Below are positions 49,957 through 60,654 of a DNA stretch of 64,000 nt, piece after piece. The notes beneath the pieces were generated by a model. It saw only the letters and a list, made by a program, of their open reading frames with translations, ran no database searches and was not told the DNA's origin. The DNA is from Acrocarpospora corrugata (GTDB taxonomy: Bacteria > Actinomycetota > Actinomycetes > Streptosporangiales > Streptosporangiaceae). The position numbers and the translations under genes are program-made. Position 1 is the stretch's first letter; each line of letters opens with the position of its first letter. The stretch lies in contig NZ_BLAD01000042.1 in assembly GCF_009687845.1 (NCBI RefSeq), positions 41,087-105,086 on the forward strand, written 5' to 3'.

Positions 49957-50071
49957 GGCTTGGCCGCGCCTGTGTCTGGACTGAGGAACGCAGGTCGCGG
50001 AGCGGCCGGAGTGACGAGGGAAGACACAGGCTAAGGAGCGGCCAAGCCCGCCGATCCGAAGGATCGGCCAA
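49957..50071 (-). repeat. Dispersed 115-bp hairpin element, copy 4
   Basis: A full copy in the minus orientation, starting just 2 bases after the ilvC stop codon. The first hairpin is GCCGATCC/GGATCGGC, a third variant with pairing kept. The inner stem GCCTGTGTCT/AGACACAGGC and outer stem are both perfect in this copy. Beyond it lies the ilvC terminator. Confidence 0.88.
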
Positions 50072-50073
50072 TG

Positions 50074-51096
<1,023 letters not shown>

Positions 51097-51621
51097 TTAG
51101 GCGGTCCGGTCGAGCGCCCGGAGCGAGCGGTCGGTGATGGAGCGGGCACCGCGGCCGATGGCCACCATGCCCGACTGCACGAGTTCCTTGATGCCGAACG
51201 GCTCCAGCACGCGGACGAACGCCTCCAGCTTGTCCGCCGTGCCGGTGACCTCGATGGTGACCGCGTCCGGCGCGACGTCGACGCAGCGCGCGCGGAACAG
51301 GTTGACCAGTTCCAGGACGTGGCTGCGGGAGTCCGCGTCCGCCCTGACCTTGATCAGCATGAGCTCGCGCTGCACGGACTGGGTGGTGTCCAGTTCGACG
51401 ATCTTGAGCACGTTCACCAGCTTGTTGAGCTGTTTGGTGACCTGCTCAAGCGGGAGTTCCTCCACGTTGACCACGATGGTCATCCGGGAGATGTCGCTGT
51501 GCTCGGTGGGCCCGACGGCCAGCGAGTCGATGTTGAACCCGCGGCGGCTGAACAGCGCGGACACCCGGGCCAGCACGCCGGGCTTGTTCTCCACCAGAAC
51601 GGAGAGGGTGTGGCGGCTCAT
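51097..51621 (-). CDS. ilvN: Acetolactate synthase regulatory subunit
   Basis: Small subunit that activates IlvB and confers valine feedback. 174 residues: an N-terminal ACT domain (HTLSVLVENKPGVLARVSALFSRRGFNIDSL) and a C-terminal ALS_ss domain, as usual for the long form. The ATG at 51621 shares an A with the ilvB stop (TGATG), so translation is coupled. A 24-base gap leads to ilvC. Confidence 0.97.
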   Translation of the reverse strand: MSRHTLSVLVENKPGVLARVSALFSRRGFNIDSLAVGPTEHSDISRMTIVVNVEELPLEQVTKQLNKLVNVLKIVELDTTQSVQRELMLIKVRADADSRSHVLELVNLFRARCVDVAPDAVTIEVTGTADKLEAFVRVLEPFGIKELVQSGMVAIGRGARSITDRSLRALDRTA

Positions 51622-53357
51622 CAGTCCTCGTGCTCCCACTTCGGCGCCATGTCACGGGCATACTTGATCTCGTCGTTGCTGGTTCCTGCGGCGACCATCG
51701 GCCACACCATGGCGTCCTCGTGGACGACGAAGTCGACCACCACCGGGGCGTCGTTGATCTCCATCGCCTTCTGGATGGTGGCGTCCACGTCCTCGGGCCG
51801 CTCGCACCGCAGACCGACGCAACCATACGCCTCCGCGAGCTTCACGAAGTCCGGGATCCGGCGCGTCGACTGCAGGTTCGTGTTGGAGTACCGCTGGTCG
51901 TAGAAGAGCGTCTGCCACTGGCGGACCATGCCGAGGTTACCGTTGTTGATCACCGCGACCTTGATCGGCACACCTTCCAGGGCGCAGGTGGCCAGCTCCT
52001 GGTTGGTCATCTGGAAGCAGCCGTCCCCGTCGATGGCCCAGACCACGCTGTCCGGGGCGCCCATCTTGACGCCCATCGCGGCCGGCACCGCGAAGCCCAT
52101 GGTGCCCAGGCCGCCGGAGTTGATGAACGTGCCCGGGTTCTCGTAGCCGATGAACTGGGCGGCCCACATCTGGTGCTGGCCGACCCCGGCCACGTAGTAC
52201 GCGTCCGGCCCGACGATGGAGCTGAGCCGCTCCAGCACGTACTGCGGGGCCAGCGAGCCGTCCTCGAACGTCTCGTAGCCCAGCGCGTACGTCTGCTTGA
52301 GCGCGTTCAGCGCCTGCCACCACTGGGCGTAGTCGCCCTTGCGGCCCTCCGCCTTGACCGCCGCGATCAGGTCGGTGAGGACCTCCCGGCAGTCGCCGAC
52401 GATCGGCACGTCCGCGTGCCGGTTCTTGGAGATCTCGGCCGGGTCGATGTCCGCGTGCACGATCTTCGCGTGCGGCGCGAAGGTGTCCAGCCGGCCGGTG
52501 ACCCGGTCGTCGAAGCGGGCGCCGAGCGCGATGATCAGGTCGCTGCGCTGGAGCGAGCCGACCGCGGCGACCGTGCCGTGCATGCCGGGCATGCCCAGGT
52601 GCTGCGGGTGGCTGTCGGGGAAGCTGCCGCGGGCGGTCAGGGTGGTGATGACCGGGATGCCGGTCAGCTCGGCCAGTTCGCGCAGCTGGGTGGCGGCGCG
52701 GGCCTTGTGCACGCCGCCGCCGACGTACAGCACCGGGCGGTGGGCTTCGGCGATCAGCCGGGCCGCCTCGCGGATCTGCTTGGAGTGCGGGCGGGTGACC
52801 GGGCGGTAGCCCGGCAGCAGCATGGTGACCGGCCAGACGAAGGTGGTCATGGCCTGGAGTGCGTCCTTGGAGATGTCCACCAGCACCGGGCCGGGGCGGC
52901 CGGTCGAGGCGATGTGGAAGGCCTCCACGATCGTCCTGGGGATGTCGGCCGCGTCGGTGACCAGGAAGTTGTGCTTGGTGATCGGCATGGTGATGCCGGA
53001 GATGTCCGCCTCCTGAAAGGCGTCCGTCCCGATCGAGGCCGACGCGACCTGGCCGGTGATGGCGACGATCGGCACCGAGTCCATGTACGCGTCCGCGATC
53101 GGGGTGACCAGGTTGGTCGCGCCCGGACCGCTGGTCGCCATGCAGACGCCCACCCGGCCGGTGGCCTGCGCGTAGCCTTCGGCGGCGTGGCCGGCGCCCT
53201 GCTCGTGCCGGACGAGCACATGCCGGACCTTGGTCGAGTCGTAGAGGGGATCGTAGGCGGGCAGGATGGCGCCGCCTGGAATCCCGAACACCGTGTCGAC
53301 CCCGACGTTCTCCAGTGCCCGCACCAGGGCCTGGGCACCTGTCATCTGTTCGGTCAT
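51621..53357 (-). CDS. ilvB: Acetolactate synthase large subunit
   Basis: ThDP-dependent enzyme joining pyruvate with pyruvate or 2-oxobutyrate. 578 residues with [13 protein letters not shown], the catalytic Glu in [14 protein letters not shown], an FAD-type middle domain and the ThDP motif [16 protein letters not shown] ending in INN. The ATG at 53357 (MTEQMTGA) has AGGA 8 bases upstream and is preferred to the ATG at 53372. Behind it is a classical leader-peptide attenuator. Confidence 0.98.
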   Translation of the reverse strand: MTEQMTGAQALVRALENVGVDTVFGIPGGAILPAYDPLYDSTKVRHVLVRHEQGAGHAAEGYAQATGRVGVCMATSGPGATNLVTPIADAYMDSVPIVAITGQVASASIGTDAFQEADISGITMPITKHNFLVTDAADIPRTIVEAFHIASTGRPGPVLVDISKDALQAMTTFVWPVTMLLPGYRPVTRPHSKQIREAARLIAEAHRPVLYVGGGVHKARAATQLRELAELTGIPVITTLTARGSFPDSHPQHLGMPGMHGTVAAVGSLQRSDLIIALGARFDDRVTGRLDTFAPHAKIVHADIDPAEISKNRHADVPIVGDCREVLTDLIAAVKAEGRKGDYAQWWQALNALKQTYALGYETFEDGSLAPQYVLERLSSIVGPDAYYVAGVGQHQMWAAQFIGYENPGTFINSGGLGTMGFAVPAAMGVKMGAPDSVVWAIDGDGCFQMTNQELATCALEGVPIKVAVINNGNLGMVRQWQTLFYDQRYSNTNLQSTRRIPDFVKLAEAYGCVGLRCERPEDVDATIQKAMEINDAPVVVDFVVHEDAMVWPMVAAGTSNDEIKYARDMAPKWEHED

Positions 53358-53403
53358 CGGCTCGTTCCTCATGTGGCTGAGCGTGTGTGGTGTGATGGCT
53401 GGG

Positions 53404-53477
53404 CATAAAAAATGCCCCGTCCGCTGGGCGGAGCTGGGGCGGCGCGCAGGACTTCGGACCTCGTCAGGCTGCGCGCC
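53404..53477 (-). promoter_or_regulatory. Attenuator of ilvBNC
   Basis: Minus-strand order: a 9-bp hairpin (53477-53469 with 53449-53441) overlapping the leader stop, then a terminator with stems 53440-53436/53418-53414 and 53432-53428/53424-53420, followed by ATTTTTTATG. It ends 47 bases before ilvB. ACTTCG in the leader can also pair with CGAAGT downstream, an alternative fold. Confidence 0.88.
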
Positions 53478-53511
53478 TGCGAAGTACTACGAGAATCCCA
53501 CCGGAATGCAT
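53464..53511 (-). CDS. ilvB leader peptide ([15 protein letters not shown])
   Basis: A 15-residue ORF with ATT CTC GTA GTA CTT in a row, encoding Ile-Leu-Val-Val-Leu, the end products of the pathway. GGTGGAG precedes its ATG. The stop codon lies in the hairpin before the terminator. Leader peptides of this kind are known for ilvB in actinomycetes. Confidence 0.9.
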   Translation of the reverse strand: MHSGGILVVLRRRAA

Positions 53512-53586
53512 GGCTCCACCTTGGCCGATCCATGGCCGCTGCGTCAAATCATGTGGGACAACAATCTCACCATACGAAACAACGCA

Positions 53587-53620
53587 TCGGCCAAGCGCGC
53601 CGTGCCGAAGGCGCGGCCAA
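53587..53620 (-). repeat. Remnant of the dispersed element, copy 5
   Basis: 34 bases matching only the left end of the element, TTGGCCG with the first hairpin (GCCGCGCC/GGCACGGC) and the start of the next arm. It begins 2 bases after the stop codon of the GGDEF-EAL gene, exactly as copy 4 begins after ilvC. The rest of the unit is missing. Confidence 0.7.
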
Positions 53621-53622
53621 TG

Positions 53623-56265
53623 TCACGCGGTGTTCTGGAGGCTGGTGAGGTTGGTCCGCATCAGCGAGTCCACACCTTGGGCGCCCATGGGCCGGGCCAC
53701 CAGATAACCCTGGCCCCGGCTGCAGCCCATCTCCCGGAGGAGTTCCAGCTGCTCGGGGCGCTCGATGCCCTCGGCGACCACGGTCAAACCGAGGTCGTGG
53801 CCGAGTCGCACGATGGTCCGGGTCAGCAGGGTGAGCGTCTCGTCCAGGCCGAGGCCGGAGACGAACGACGGGTCAATCTTGATCATGTCCACCGGGAGCT
53901 GCCTGAGGAACGCCAGCGAGGCGTAGCCGGTGCCGAAGTCGTCGATGGCCAGCCGCACCCCGAGCTCGCGCAGCTCCGACAGCTTGTCGACGGTGTCCCC
54001 GGCGTCCTCGACCAGCATCTCCTCGATCACCTCAAGGGTGAGCGCGCTCGGCGGCAGGCCGCTGTCGGCCAGCGCCGCCGAGATGGTCTGCACGAAACCG
54101 GGCGCGGTGATCTGCCGCTTGGACAGGTTGAGCGCCAGGCCGATGTCCCACGAGGAGGCCCGCCAGGCGGCCACCTCGCGGCACGCCTCGGTCAGGATCC
54201 ACTCGCTCAGCGGCACGATCAGGCCGGTGTCCTCGGCCGCGTCCAGGAACTGCTCCGGCGGGACGAACGTGCCGCCGCGGCACCAGCGCACCAGCGCCTC
54301 CACCGCGGTCACCCGGTTCCCTGCCAGGTCCACGATCGGCTGGTACTCGATCACGAACTGCTGCTCGAGCAGCGCCCGCTGCAGGTCGGCGGCGATCTCC
54401 AGGCGGCGTACGGCATCCGCGTGCATGTGCGCCGCGAACACCTCCACCCGCCGCCCGCCGAGCCCCTTGGCCCGCGCCATCGCCACGTCGGCGTTGCGCA
54501 GCAGATCCCCCGGCGAGGTCTCGTCCTCGGCGAACGCGACGCCCACGCTGGCGGTCAGCGCGATGTCCCGGTCGGCCACCCGGAACGGCTCAGACGACAC
54601 CGCGCGGACCAGCCGCTCGGCCAGGTCCACCGCGAGCTGCGCGTCGCCGCCGGACTCCAGCAGCACCGCGAACTCGTCACCGCCCCAGCGCGCGAGCGTG
54701 TCGTCCGCTCGAACCGCGGCGCGCAACCGCCGGGCGGCCTGCCCGAGCAGGTAGTCCCCGCTGGCGTGGCCGACTGAATCGTTCACGCCGGTGAAGCCGT
54801 CCAGGTCCAGGAAGATCACGGCCGGGCGGCTGGCCCGGGGCAGCACCTCGCGGGTGCGCTCCTCGAAGTAGGCCCGGTTGGGCAGGCCGGTCACGCCGTC
54901 GTGGAAGGTCAGGTGGGTGACCTGGTTGCGCAGCGCGACCTGGTCGCTGACGTCCCTGGTGGTGACCAGGACCAGGTCCTCGCGCCGGACGTGCCGGGTG
55001 GCCACCGACTCGGTGGGCCGCCAGGTGCCGTCGGCGGCGCGGACCCGGCATTCGATCCGGCAGGTGCCGTACCGCTGCGGGCTCTCGTCCTCGATCATGC
55101 GGCGGAGCTGGGCCTGGATGCCGGGCACGTCCTCCGGGTGCAGGTAGTCGAAGATCGACTTGCCGGTGAGCTCGACCGGGTCGTAGCCGTAGGTCTCCTC
55201 GACGCCCGCGCTGATCTCCTGCACGGTGCCCTCGTGGTCGCACATCAGCACCACGTCGCCGGTGTCGGCGGCCAGCTGGTGCAGCTGGCGTTCGCTGATC
55301 GCCATCTGGTTGCGCAGGCCGTCCGCGGCCAGCATCAGCCCGGTCAGCCGGACCAGCAGCACGGCCAGCACCGAGACCACCACGATGGTGAGCGCGGGCC
55401 CGCCGGCGAACGCGTCGGCCCCGACCACCACGGTCGCCGCGGCCACCAGCGCGTACGGCGTGGCCGCCACCACCGGCAGCGGCGTCGCGGCGGCCCGCAG
55501 CCGGGCGGGCACCCGGCCCCGGGAGCCCTCCTCGATCCACGGCGCGACCGCCAGCAGCAGGAACGCGGCCGGGGCGACCAGACCGGCCACCATGGTCGGC
55601 GACTGCTCGCCGTTCAGCCGGGTGACGGCGGTGGCCAGCTCGGCCAGCGTGATCGCGGACAGCACCAGCAGCCCGGCCAGCCCGACCGCCCGGTTGGCCG
55701 CCCGGGAGATCGCCACCTTGGGCGCGACCGCGCAGGCGGCCAGCAGGCAGAGCACCGGCAGCGCCAGCGTGGAGTAGAACGCGCCGGTGTCCTCGGCCTG
55801 CGCGGCCATCGGCCCGAGCAGCACCGCCCAGGTGATCGCGAAGATCGAGGCCGCGCCCAGGTAGGCCTCGGTGGCCTGCCGGAACACGCCCCGGCGCTGC
55901 GGCGGCGGCACCGCGGTCAGCCAGCAGCCGATCATCAGCAGCAGCGAGCCGACCAGCATCAGCAGGTCGGCGAAGGTGAGCACGAACGCGGTGCCGGCCG
56001 CCACCGGGCGGACCCCGATGCCGAACAGCCAGGTGAGCGCGCCCCCGGCGAGCCAGCGCCAGGCGACCGCCTCGCGCCGGTGCGCGGAGGCGTTCCTGGT
56101 CGAGGCCACCACCAGCGAGACGGCGGCGAGCAGCCCGGTCACCAGGCCGGCCACGGCCGTCACCGCGGTGTCGGAGCCACCCGCGATGAGGGCACCGGCG
56201 ATCACCGCCGCGCCGAGCCCGGCCGCGGCGATCAGCGAGACCCTCGGGTCCCTCCTGCCGTTCAC
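53623..56265 (-). CDS. Membrane PAS-GGDEF-EAL protein
   Basis: 880 residues for cyclic-di-GMP turnover. About nine transmembrane helices occupy 1-310, a PAS domain 330-430 (QLAADTGDVVLMCDHEG), GGDEF 450-610 with the intact active site ARWGGDEFAVLL, and EAL 625-870 with VEALVRW, NLSKRQ, DDFGTGYASL and KIDPSFV. Both catalytic signatures look intact, so it could make or break c-di-GMP. In Streptomyces RmdA/RmdB-type proteins of similar design control development. The stop TGA leads directly into the element remnant. The upstream gap 56266-56455 shows no gene. Confidence 0.93.
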   Translation of the reverse strand: MNGRRDPRVSLIAAAGLGAAVIAGALIAGGSDTAVTAVAGLVTGLLAAVSLVVASTRNASAHRREAVAWRWLAGGALTWLFGIGVRPVAAGTAFVLTFADLLMLVGSLLLMIGCWLTAVPPPQRRGVFRQATEAYLGAASIFAITWAVLLGPMAAQAEDTGAFYSTLALPVLCLLAACAVAPKVAISRAANRAVGLAGLLVLSAITLAELATAVTRLNGEQSPTMVAGLVAPAAFLLLAVAPWIEEGSRGRVPARLRAAATPLPVVAATPYALVAAATVVVGADAFAGGPALTIVVVSVLAVLLVRLTGLMLAADGLRNQMAISERQLHQLAADTGDVVLMCDHEGTVQEISAGVEETYGYDPVELTGKSIFDYLHPEDVPGIQAQLRRMIEDESPQRYGTCRIECRVRAADGTWRPTESVATRHVRREDLVLVTTRDVSDQVALRNQVTHLTFHDGVTGLPNRAYFEERTREVLPRASRPAVIFLDLDGFTGVNDSVGHASGDYLLGQAARRLRAAVRADDTLARWGGDEFAVLLESGGDAQLAVDLAERLVRAVSSEPFRVADRDIALTASVGVAFAEDETSPGDLLRNADVAMARAKGLGGRRVEVFAAHMHADAVRRLEIAADLQRALLEQQFVIEYQPIVDLAGNRVTAVEALVRWCRGGTFVPPEQFLDAAEDTGLIVPLSEWILTEACREVAAWRASSWDIGLALNLSKRQITAPGFVQTISAALADSGLPPSALTLEVIEEMLVEDAGDTVDKLSELRELGVRLAIDDFGTGYASLAFLRQLPVDMIKIDPSFVSGLGLDETLTLLTRTIVRLGHDLGLTVVAEGIERPEQLELLREMGCSRGQGYLVARPMGAQGVDSLMRTNLTSLQNTA

Positions 56266-56455
56266 GCTCGTCGCCCTTTACATCCGGTCACATCGTCAGT
56301 TTGCGCGGCGGCAGCTCTTGACTTCAGGCCAATGGCCCAGTCGTCACCGATCTGATAACAGGGATCCGCGCGTTAGGTAACGCTACGGACCAGAGGTCAC
56401 GGGCCAGGCACGGTCCGGATCCATCTTCACTAGACGGCGCGTTCAGTAACCGAAG

Positions 56456-57361
56456 TCAGTACACCCCGCTGATCACGTTGACCAGCGGCTCACCGGCGCG
56501 GAAGCGGAGCAGTTGGGCGCGGACCAGCTCGATCGCCCGCCGGGTGGAGGCGGGCGTGCTGCCGGCCACGTGCGGGGTGAGGAACAGGCCGGGCGCGGAC
56601 CAGAGCGGGTGCCCCGGCGGCAGCGGTTCCGGGTCGGTGACGTCCACGGCGGCCCGCAGCCGCCCCGAGTTCAGCTCTGCGACCAGGGCCGTCGTGTCCA
56701 CGACCGAGCCGCGCGCGGCGTTCACCAGGACCGCGCCGTCCTTCATCCTGGCCAGGAAGTCGGCGTCCACGAAGCCGGCGGTGGCCTGGGTGGCGGGCAC
56801 CAGCAGCACCACCACGTCGGCCTCCGGCAGCAGGGCCGGCAGGTCGGCCTCGGCGTGCACGCCGTCCCTGACGGTTCTGGCCACCCGGACCACGTTCACC
56901 TCGAACCCGGCCAGGCGGCGTTCGAGCGCCTCGCCGATCGAGCCGTACCCGACGATCAGCACGGTGGAGTCGGCGAGCACGCCGGTGTGGTGGTAGCGCC
57001 ACTGGCCGGCCAGTTGGTCGGCGGTGAACCCGGGGAACTCGCGGAGCACCGAGATCATCGCGCCGACCGCCCATTCCGCGGTCCCGGCGTCGTGCACGCC
57101 GCGCGCGTTGCACAGCACCACGCCCTCAGGCACATGCGGCCGGTACGGCTCGACGCCCGCCGTCACCGTCTGAATCAGCCGCAGCCGTTTCATCCGTGAC
57201 AGCAGTTCGGGGATCTCGGGCACGGGCATGAGTGTCGGCACCCAGACGTCGACGTCCTCGACGCCCGGCGGCTCGGTGGTGCCGTCATACACGGCGAATT
57301 CGATATCGGGCAGGTCGGACGGTATTGCCGCGGCCGCCTGGGGGGCGATCCAGATCTTCAC
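56456..57361 (-). CDS. D-isomer specific 2-hydroxyacid dehydrogenase
   Basis: A 301-residue NAD(P)-dependent oxidoreductase. The NAD motif VLIVGYGSIGEALERRL is followed by LVNAARGSVVDTTALVAEL with the catalytic Arg, VTDPEPLPPGHPLW with Glu, and TPHVAGSTP with His. It lacks the C-terminal regulatory domains of SerA. The GTG at 57361 (VKIWIAPQAAAA) has AAGG upstream. The longer frame to 57709 runs over the divergent gene. Substrate is unknown (glyoxylate/hydroxypyruvate reductase-like). Confidence 0.92.
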   Translation of the reverse strand: MKIWIAPQAAAAIPSDLPDIEFAVYDGTTEPPGVEDVDVWVPTLMPVPEIPELLSRMKRLRLIQTVTAGVEPYRPHVPEGVVLCNARGVHDAGTAEWAVGAMISVLREFPGFTADQLAGQWRYHHTGVLADSTVLIVGYGSIGEALERRLAGFEVNVVRVARTVRDGVHAEADLPALLPEADVVVLLVPATQATAGFVDADFLARMKDGAVLVNAARGSVVDTTALVAELNSGRLRAAVDVTDPEPLPPGHPLWSAPGLFLTPHVAGSTPASTRRAIELVRAQLLRFRAGEPLVNVISGVY

Positions 57362-57428
57362 AGCTGACAACCTTAGGGAACCTTTCGCCGAAGAAGCCAG
57401 TATGGGGAGGAACAGGAGGGTGGCAATC

Positions 57429-58523
57429 ATGAAACTGAGCTGGATTGGCGCGGCGCTGCTGGTGGCGGGGTGTTCGGCCGCGCCCGCGGTGGACACCGCG
57501 AGCGACCCCGGCGGCGCGGGGCCGCCGACGCCGACGCTGGCGAGCGTGACCCCGGTACCGCCGGCCGGGCCGCCGCACACGCTGGTGCAGGGGCTTGAGG
57601 TGCCGTGGGCGATCGCGTTCCTGCCGGGCGGGGACGCGCTGGTGACGGAGCGGAACTCCGGACGGCTGCTGCGGGTGAGCGCGCAGGGCCAGACGAGCGT
57701 GGTGGCCACGATCGAAGGGGTGGCCGCCGGCGGCGAGGGCGGCCTGCTGGGCGTCGCGGTGTCCCCGACATTCGCGGAAGATCACTATGTCTTCCTGTAC
57801 TTCACCGCGGGTGACGACAACCGGATCGTGCGCGCCCCCTACGACCAGCAGCTCGGCGACCCGGTCGCCATCGTCACCGGCATCCCCAAGGGCGGCAACC
57901 ACAACGGCGGCCGCCTGGAGTTCGGCCCCGACGGCTTCCTGTACGCCGCCACCGGCGAGGTCGGCGACCGCGGCCTCTCCCAGGACAAGGCGTCACTCGG
58001 CGGCAAGATCCTGCGCATGACCATGCAGGGCACCCCCGCCCCCGGCAACCCGTACGGCACCCTGGTCTGGAGCATGGGGCACCGGAACGTGCAGGGCATG
58101 GCCTGGGACAACGCGGACAACATGTACGCCACCGAGTTCGGCCAGAACACCTACGACGAGATCAACCTCATCAAGCCGGGCGTGAACTACGGCTGGCCGG
58201 AGGTCGAGGGGGTCTCCGACGACAACCGCTACGCCAACCCGATCGTGACATGGTCCACCGACGAGGCGTCGCCGTCCGGGCTCGCGTACGCGGACGGCTC
58301 GCTCTGGGCGGCGGCGCTGCGCGGCCAGCGGCTGTGGCAGGTCCCGGTGACCGACCAGGGCACGGCCGGGAAGCCGGTGGCCCGCTACGTGGACGAGTTC
58401 GGCCGGATGCGCGCCGTGGCCACCGCGCCGGACGGGCTGCTGTGGGCCTCGACCAGCAACCTGGACGGGCGCGGCTCGTCCCGCGAGGGCGACGACCGCA
58501 TCCTGGTCATCCCGACCGACTGA
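57429..58523 (+). CDS. PQQ-dependent sugar dehydrogenase-like lipoprotein
   Basis: 364 residues with a lipobox (AALLVAGC), so membrane-anchored outside the cell. A six-bladed glucose/sorbosone dehydrogenase beta-propeller: PWAIAFLPGGDALVTERNSGRLLRV, GGEGGLLGVAVSP, GGNHNGGRLEFGPDGFLY with the catalytic His, and WSMGHRNVQGMAWD. The family oxidises aldoses with PQQ. No PQQ synthesis genes are in the window. GGAGG lies upstream of the ATG at 57429. Its stop abuts the VanW-like gene stop. Confidence 0.92.
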   Translation: MKLSWIGAALLVAGCSAAPAVDTASDPGGAGPPTPTLASVTPVPPAGPPHTLVQGLEVPWAIAFLPGGDALVTERNSGRLLRVSAQGQTSVVATIEGVAAGGEGGLLGVAVSPTFAEDHYVFLYFTAGDDNRIVRAPYDQQLGDPVAIVTGIPKGGNHNGGRLEFGPDGFLYAATGEVGDRGLSQDKASLGGKILRMTMQGTPAPGNPYGTLVWSMGHRNVQGMAWDNADNMYATEFGQNTYDEINLIKPGVNYGWPEVEGVSDDNRYANPIVTWSTDEASPSGLAYADGSLWAAALRGQRLWQVPVTDQGTAGKPVARYVDEFGRMRAVATAPDGLLWASTSNLDGRGSSREGDDRILVIPTD

Positions 58524-60482
58524 TCACTCCGCCGCCGGGGGGCAGACCACCGCCCCCTGTGGCCGGTAGGTGGTGGTGATCGTCTCGGTCTTGGCGTCGC
58601 CGCCGTCGACGGGCGTGCTGGTCCGGGTGGTCCTGATGGTGAAGCCGTCCACGCCGGTGATCGGCGCGCAGTTCTCGGCCGGGCCGATGGTGGTGGTCGC
58701 GGGGACGACCTTGGTCCGGCCGGACTGCTTGACCTCGACGTCGTGGTGGGCGGTGCTCCAGAGCGCGACCGTGACCGCGGTGCCGGTGGCGGTGGCGCGG
58801 ATCAGCACGCCGTACGGGGAGTCGTTGCGCCAGCGCAGGTCGGGGCCGGGGTAGGAGATGGCGACCTCCAGGCCGGGCGGGTACTGGGGGACGAAGGTCT
58901 CGTGCGGGGTGGCCTCCACGGTTTCCAGACCGGCGTACAGGACGGCCTGGTACATGGCGGTGGCGAACTGGGAGATGCCGGCCACGTCCTGGCCGCGCTT
59001 GCCGCGCACGTCGACCGCCTCGACCGAGCCGCTGTAGCCGGCGACGCCCTCGCGGCGGCCGGTGGCGGCGTTCAGCGAGAACGTCTCGCCCGGTTTGACC
59101 ACCCGGCCGTCGAGCAGGCGGGCCACGGTCTGGATGTTGCTCACCCGGGGCTGGCAGCACGGGTACGCGGCGGAGCGGGCGCTGATCTGCTCGGTGACGC
59201 CGAGGGTGGCCGCCTCGTCGTCGCTCAGCGCGGGCCGCGCGACGGTCAGCGGGACGCTCACCCGGTGGCTGCCGCCCGCGCCGATCGCCTTGATCACCGC
59301 AGTGCCCAGTTCGATGACGTCCACGGCCCGGCCGGGCTTGGCCTTCACCAGGACGGGACGCTCGCCGGCGGTGCTGAAGGTGGCGTCCCTGGGGGCGAGC
59401 TCGGGCGGGACCAGCGGGAGCCCGCGGACGGCCGCCGCGGCGTCGAACCGCGCGTCCAGGCCGCCGGACCCGTCCGCGTAGAAGATCAGATGAGCGGCCA
59501 CGGCCTCCGGCGTCAGCCTGACCTCCGCATCCTTGGTCACCAGCGTCAGCGGCTTGGCCACCGCCCGCTTGGCCCAGGCGACCGCCTCGTTCACCCCCGA
59601 CTTGGTCACGGTCGGCCGGACCTGCCGGGGTTCCACCTCGACCATCAGATCCGAGGTGAGGTACGCCTTGTGCACGTCGGCGGCGATCTCCTCGATGTCG
59701 AGGGCGACCCCCGCCTCGGGTTCGATCGCGACCGGGCGGGTGCCGTCGAACCGCACCCCGCCCTCGACCATCTTCTTCTCCAGCTCCCGCCCCACGCTGG
59801 TGGAGATCACGTTGAGCAGCTTGGCGCGGTCGACGGCGATCACCGGCTCGATCTCGCGGTGGCCGGTCAGCCCCTGCCACACCTCGAAGGGGCTGGGGAA
59901 GCCCGCCGGGGCCGACTGGATCGTCGCGGGCACGTCCAGGGACAGGCCGCTGTCGTCGGGGTTGAGGCTGACCCGATGCTGGCCCTGCTTGATCACGATC
60001 GCGGTGGCGATGTGGCCGGCCATCCTGGCCCGTAATCGGCTCTCCGCCTCGGGCGGGCTGAGCCCGCCCAGGTCCACGCCGAGGATGGTGGTCCCCGGCA
60101 GGATGCCGCCGGTCATGAAACCGGCCGGGACCAGGTAGACCAGCAGGACCATGATGAGCAGGGTGATCGCCAGCAGGCGGCCCCAGCGCAGGTGCGGGTC
60201 CTCGGGTTCCGGCACCAGCTCGGGGGAGAGCGCCGCGCCGGGCTTGGTCCCCGCCATCGGCCACGGCTCGACCGTCAGCGGCGGCGGGAGCTGGCTTTCC
60301 TGGGTGGTGGTCGGCGCGGTGAGCGGGCGGCTACCGAAGATGTCCGAGGAGACGCCGGGCGGCAGGAAGGTCGGGCCGGTCGGGGCGGCGCGCATCTGCT
60401 GCCGTCGCCGACGGGGAACGGGCGGAGCTGCCGACGCGACCGGGTCCGTCGGCGGGTCGATGGACGCTCCGGCGTTCCGCAC
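58524..60482 (-). CDS. VanW-family cell-wall protein
   Basis: 652 residues. A cytosolic Pro-rich N-terminus (1-100), one transmembrane helix (about 103-124), then tandem peptidoglycan-binding-like PG_binding_4 domains (GTTILGVDLGGLSPPEAESRL and a second copy near 260-330), and the VanW domain (about 445-600) with SAAYPCCQPRVSNIQTVA and FSLNAATGRREGVAGY. The C-terminus carries a G5-like TITTTYRPQG. VanW proteins occur with glycopeptide-resistance genes but are widespread; the function is not established. It is convergent with the sugar dehydrogenase gene with no gap. Confidence 0.92.
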   Translation of the reverse strand: MRNAGASIDPPTDPVASAAPPVPRRRRQQMRAAPTGPTFLPPGVSSDIFGSRPLTAPTTTQESQLPPPLTVEPWPMAGTKPGAALSPELVPEPEDPHLRWGRLLAITLLIMVLLVYLVPAGFMTGGILPGTTILGVDLGGLSPPEAESRLRARMAGHIATAIVIKQGQHRVSLNPDDSGLSLDVPATIQSAPAGFPSPFEVWQGLTGHREIEPVIAVDRAKLLNVISTSVGRELEKKMVEGGVRFDGTRPVAIEPEAGVALDIEEIAADVHKAYLTSDLMVEVEPRQVRPTVTKSGVNEAVAWAKRAVAKPLTLVTKDAEVRLTPEAVAAHLIFYADGSGGLDARFDAAAAVRGLPLVPPELAPRDATFSTAGERPVLVKAKPGRAVDVIELGTAVIKAIGAGGSHRVSVPLTVARPALSDDEAATLGVTEQISARSAAYPCCQPRVSNIQTVARLLDGRVVKPGETFSLNAATGRREGVAGYSGSVEAVDVRGKRGQDVAGISQFATAMYQAVLYAGLETVEATPHETFVPQYPPGLEVAISYPGPDLRWRNDSPYGVLIRATATGTAVTVALWSTAHHDVEVKQSGRTKVVPATTTIGPAENCAPITGVDGFTIRTTRTSTPVDGGDAKTETITTTYRPQGAVVCPPAAE

Positions 60483-60617
60483 GCCTCGCTCTCCTCCGGC
60501 TCAGGGGAATCACCCTTCAGTTAACCCTAAAGCACTCACTTCTGAATATGTCACTAATTCAAGTCCTTCAAGTTGTCATCCCTCTCGTCAAGTCCCACCA
60601 ATGACGAGCGGGCGTTC

Positions 60618-60644
60618 GGCTCGCCCGCCGGGAGCGGGCGAGCC
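60618..60644. terminator. Hairpin after gatB
   Basis: A perfect 11-bp stem (60618-60628 with 60634-60644) and a 5-nt loop, starting 11 bases past the gatB stop on the minus strand. No T-run. The rest of 60483-60617 shows no gene; promoters for the VanW-like gene may lie there. Confidence 0.6.
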
Positions 60645-60654
60645 TGACCTTCGG

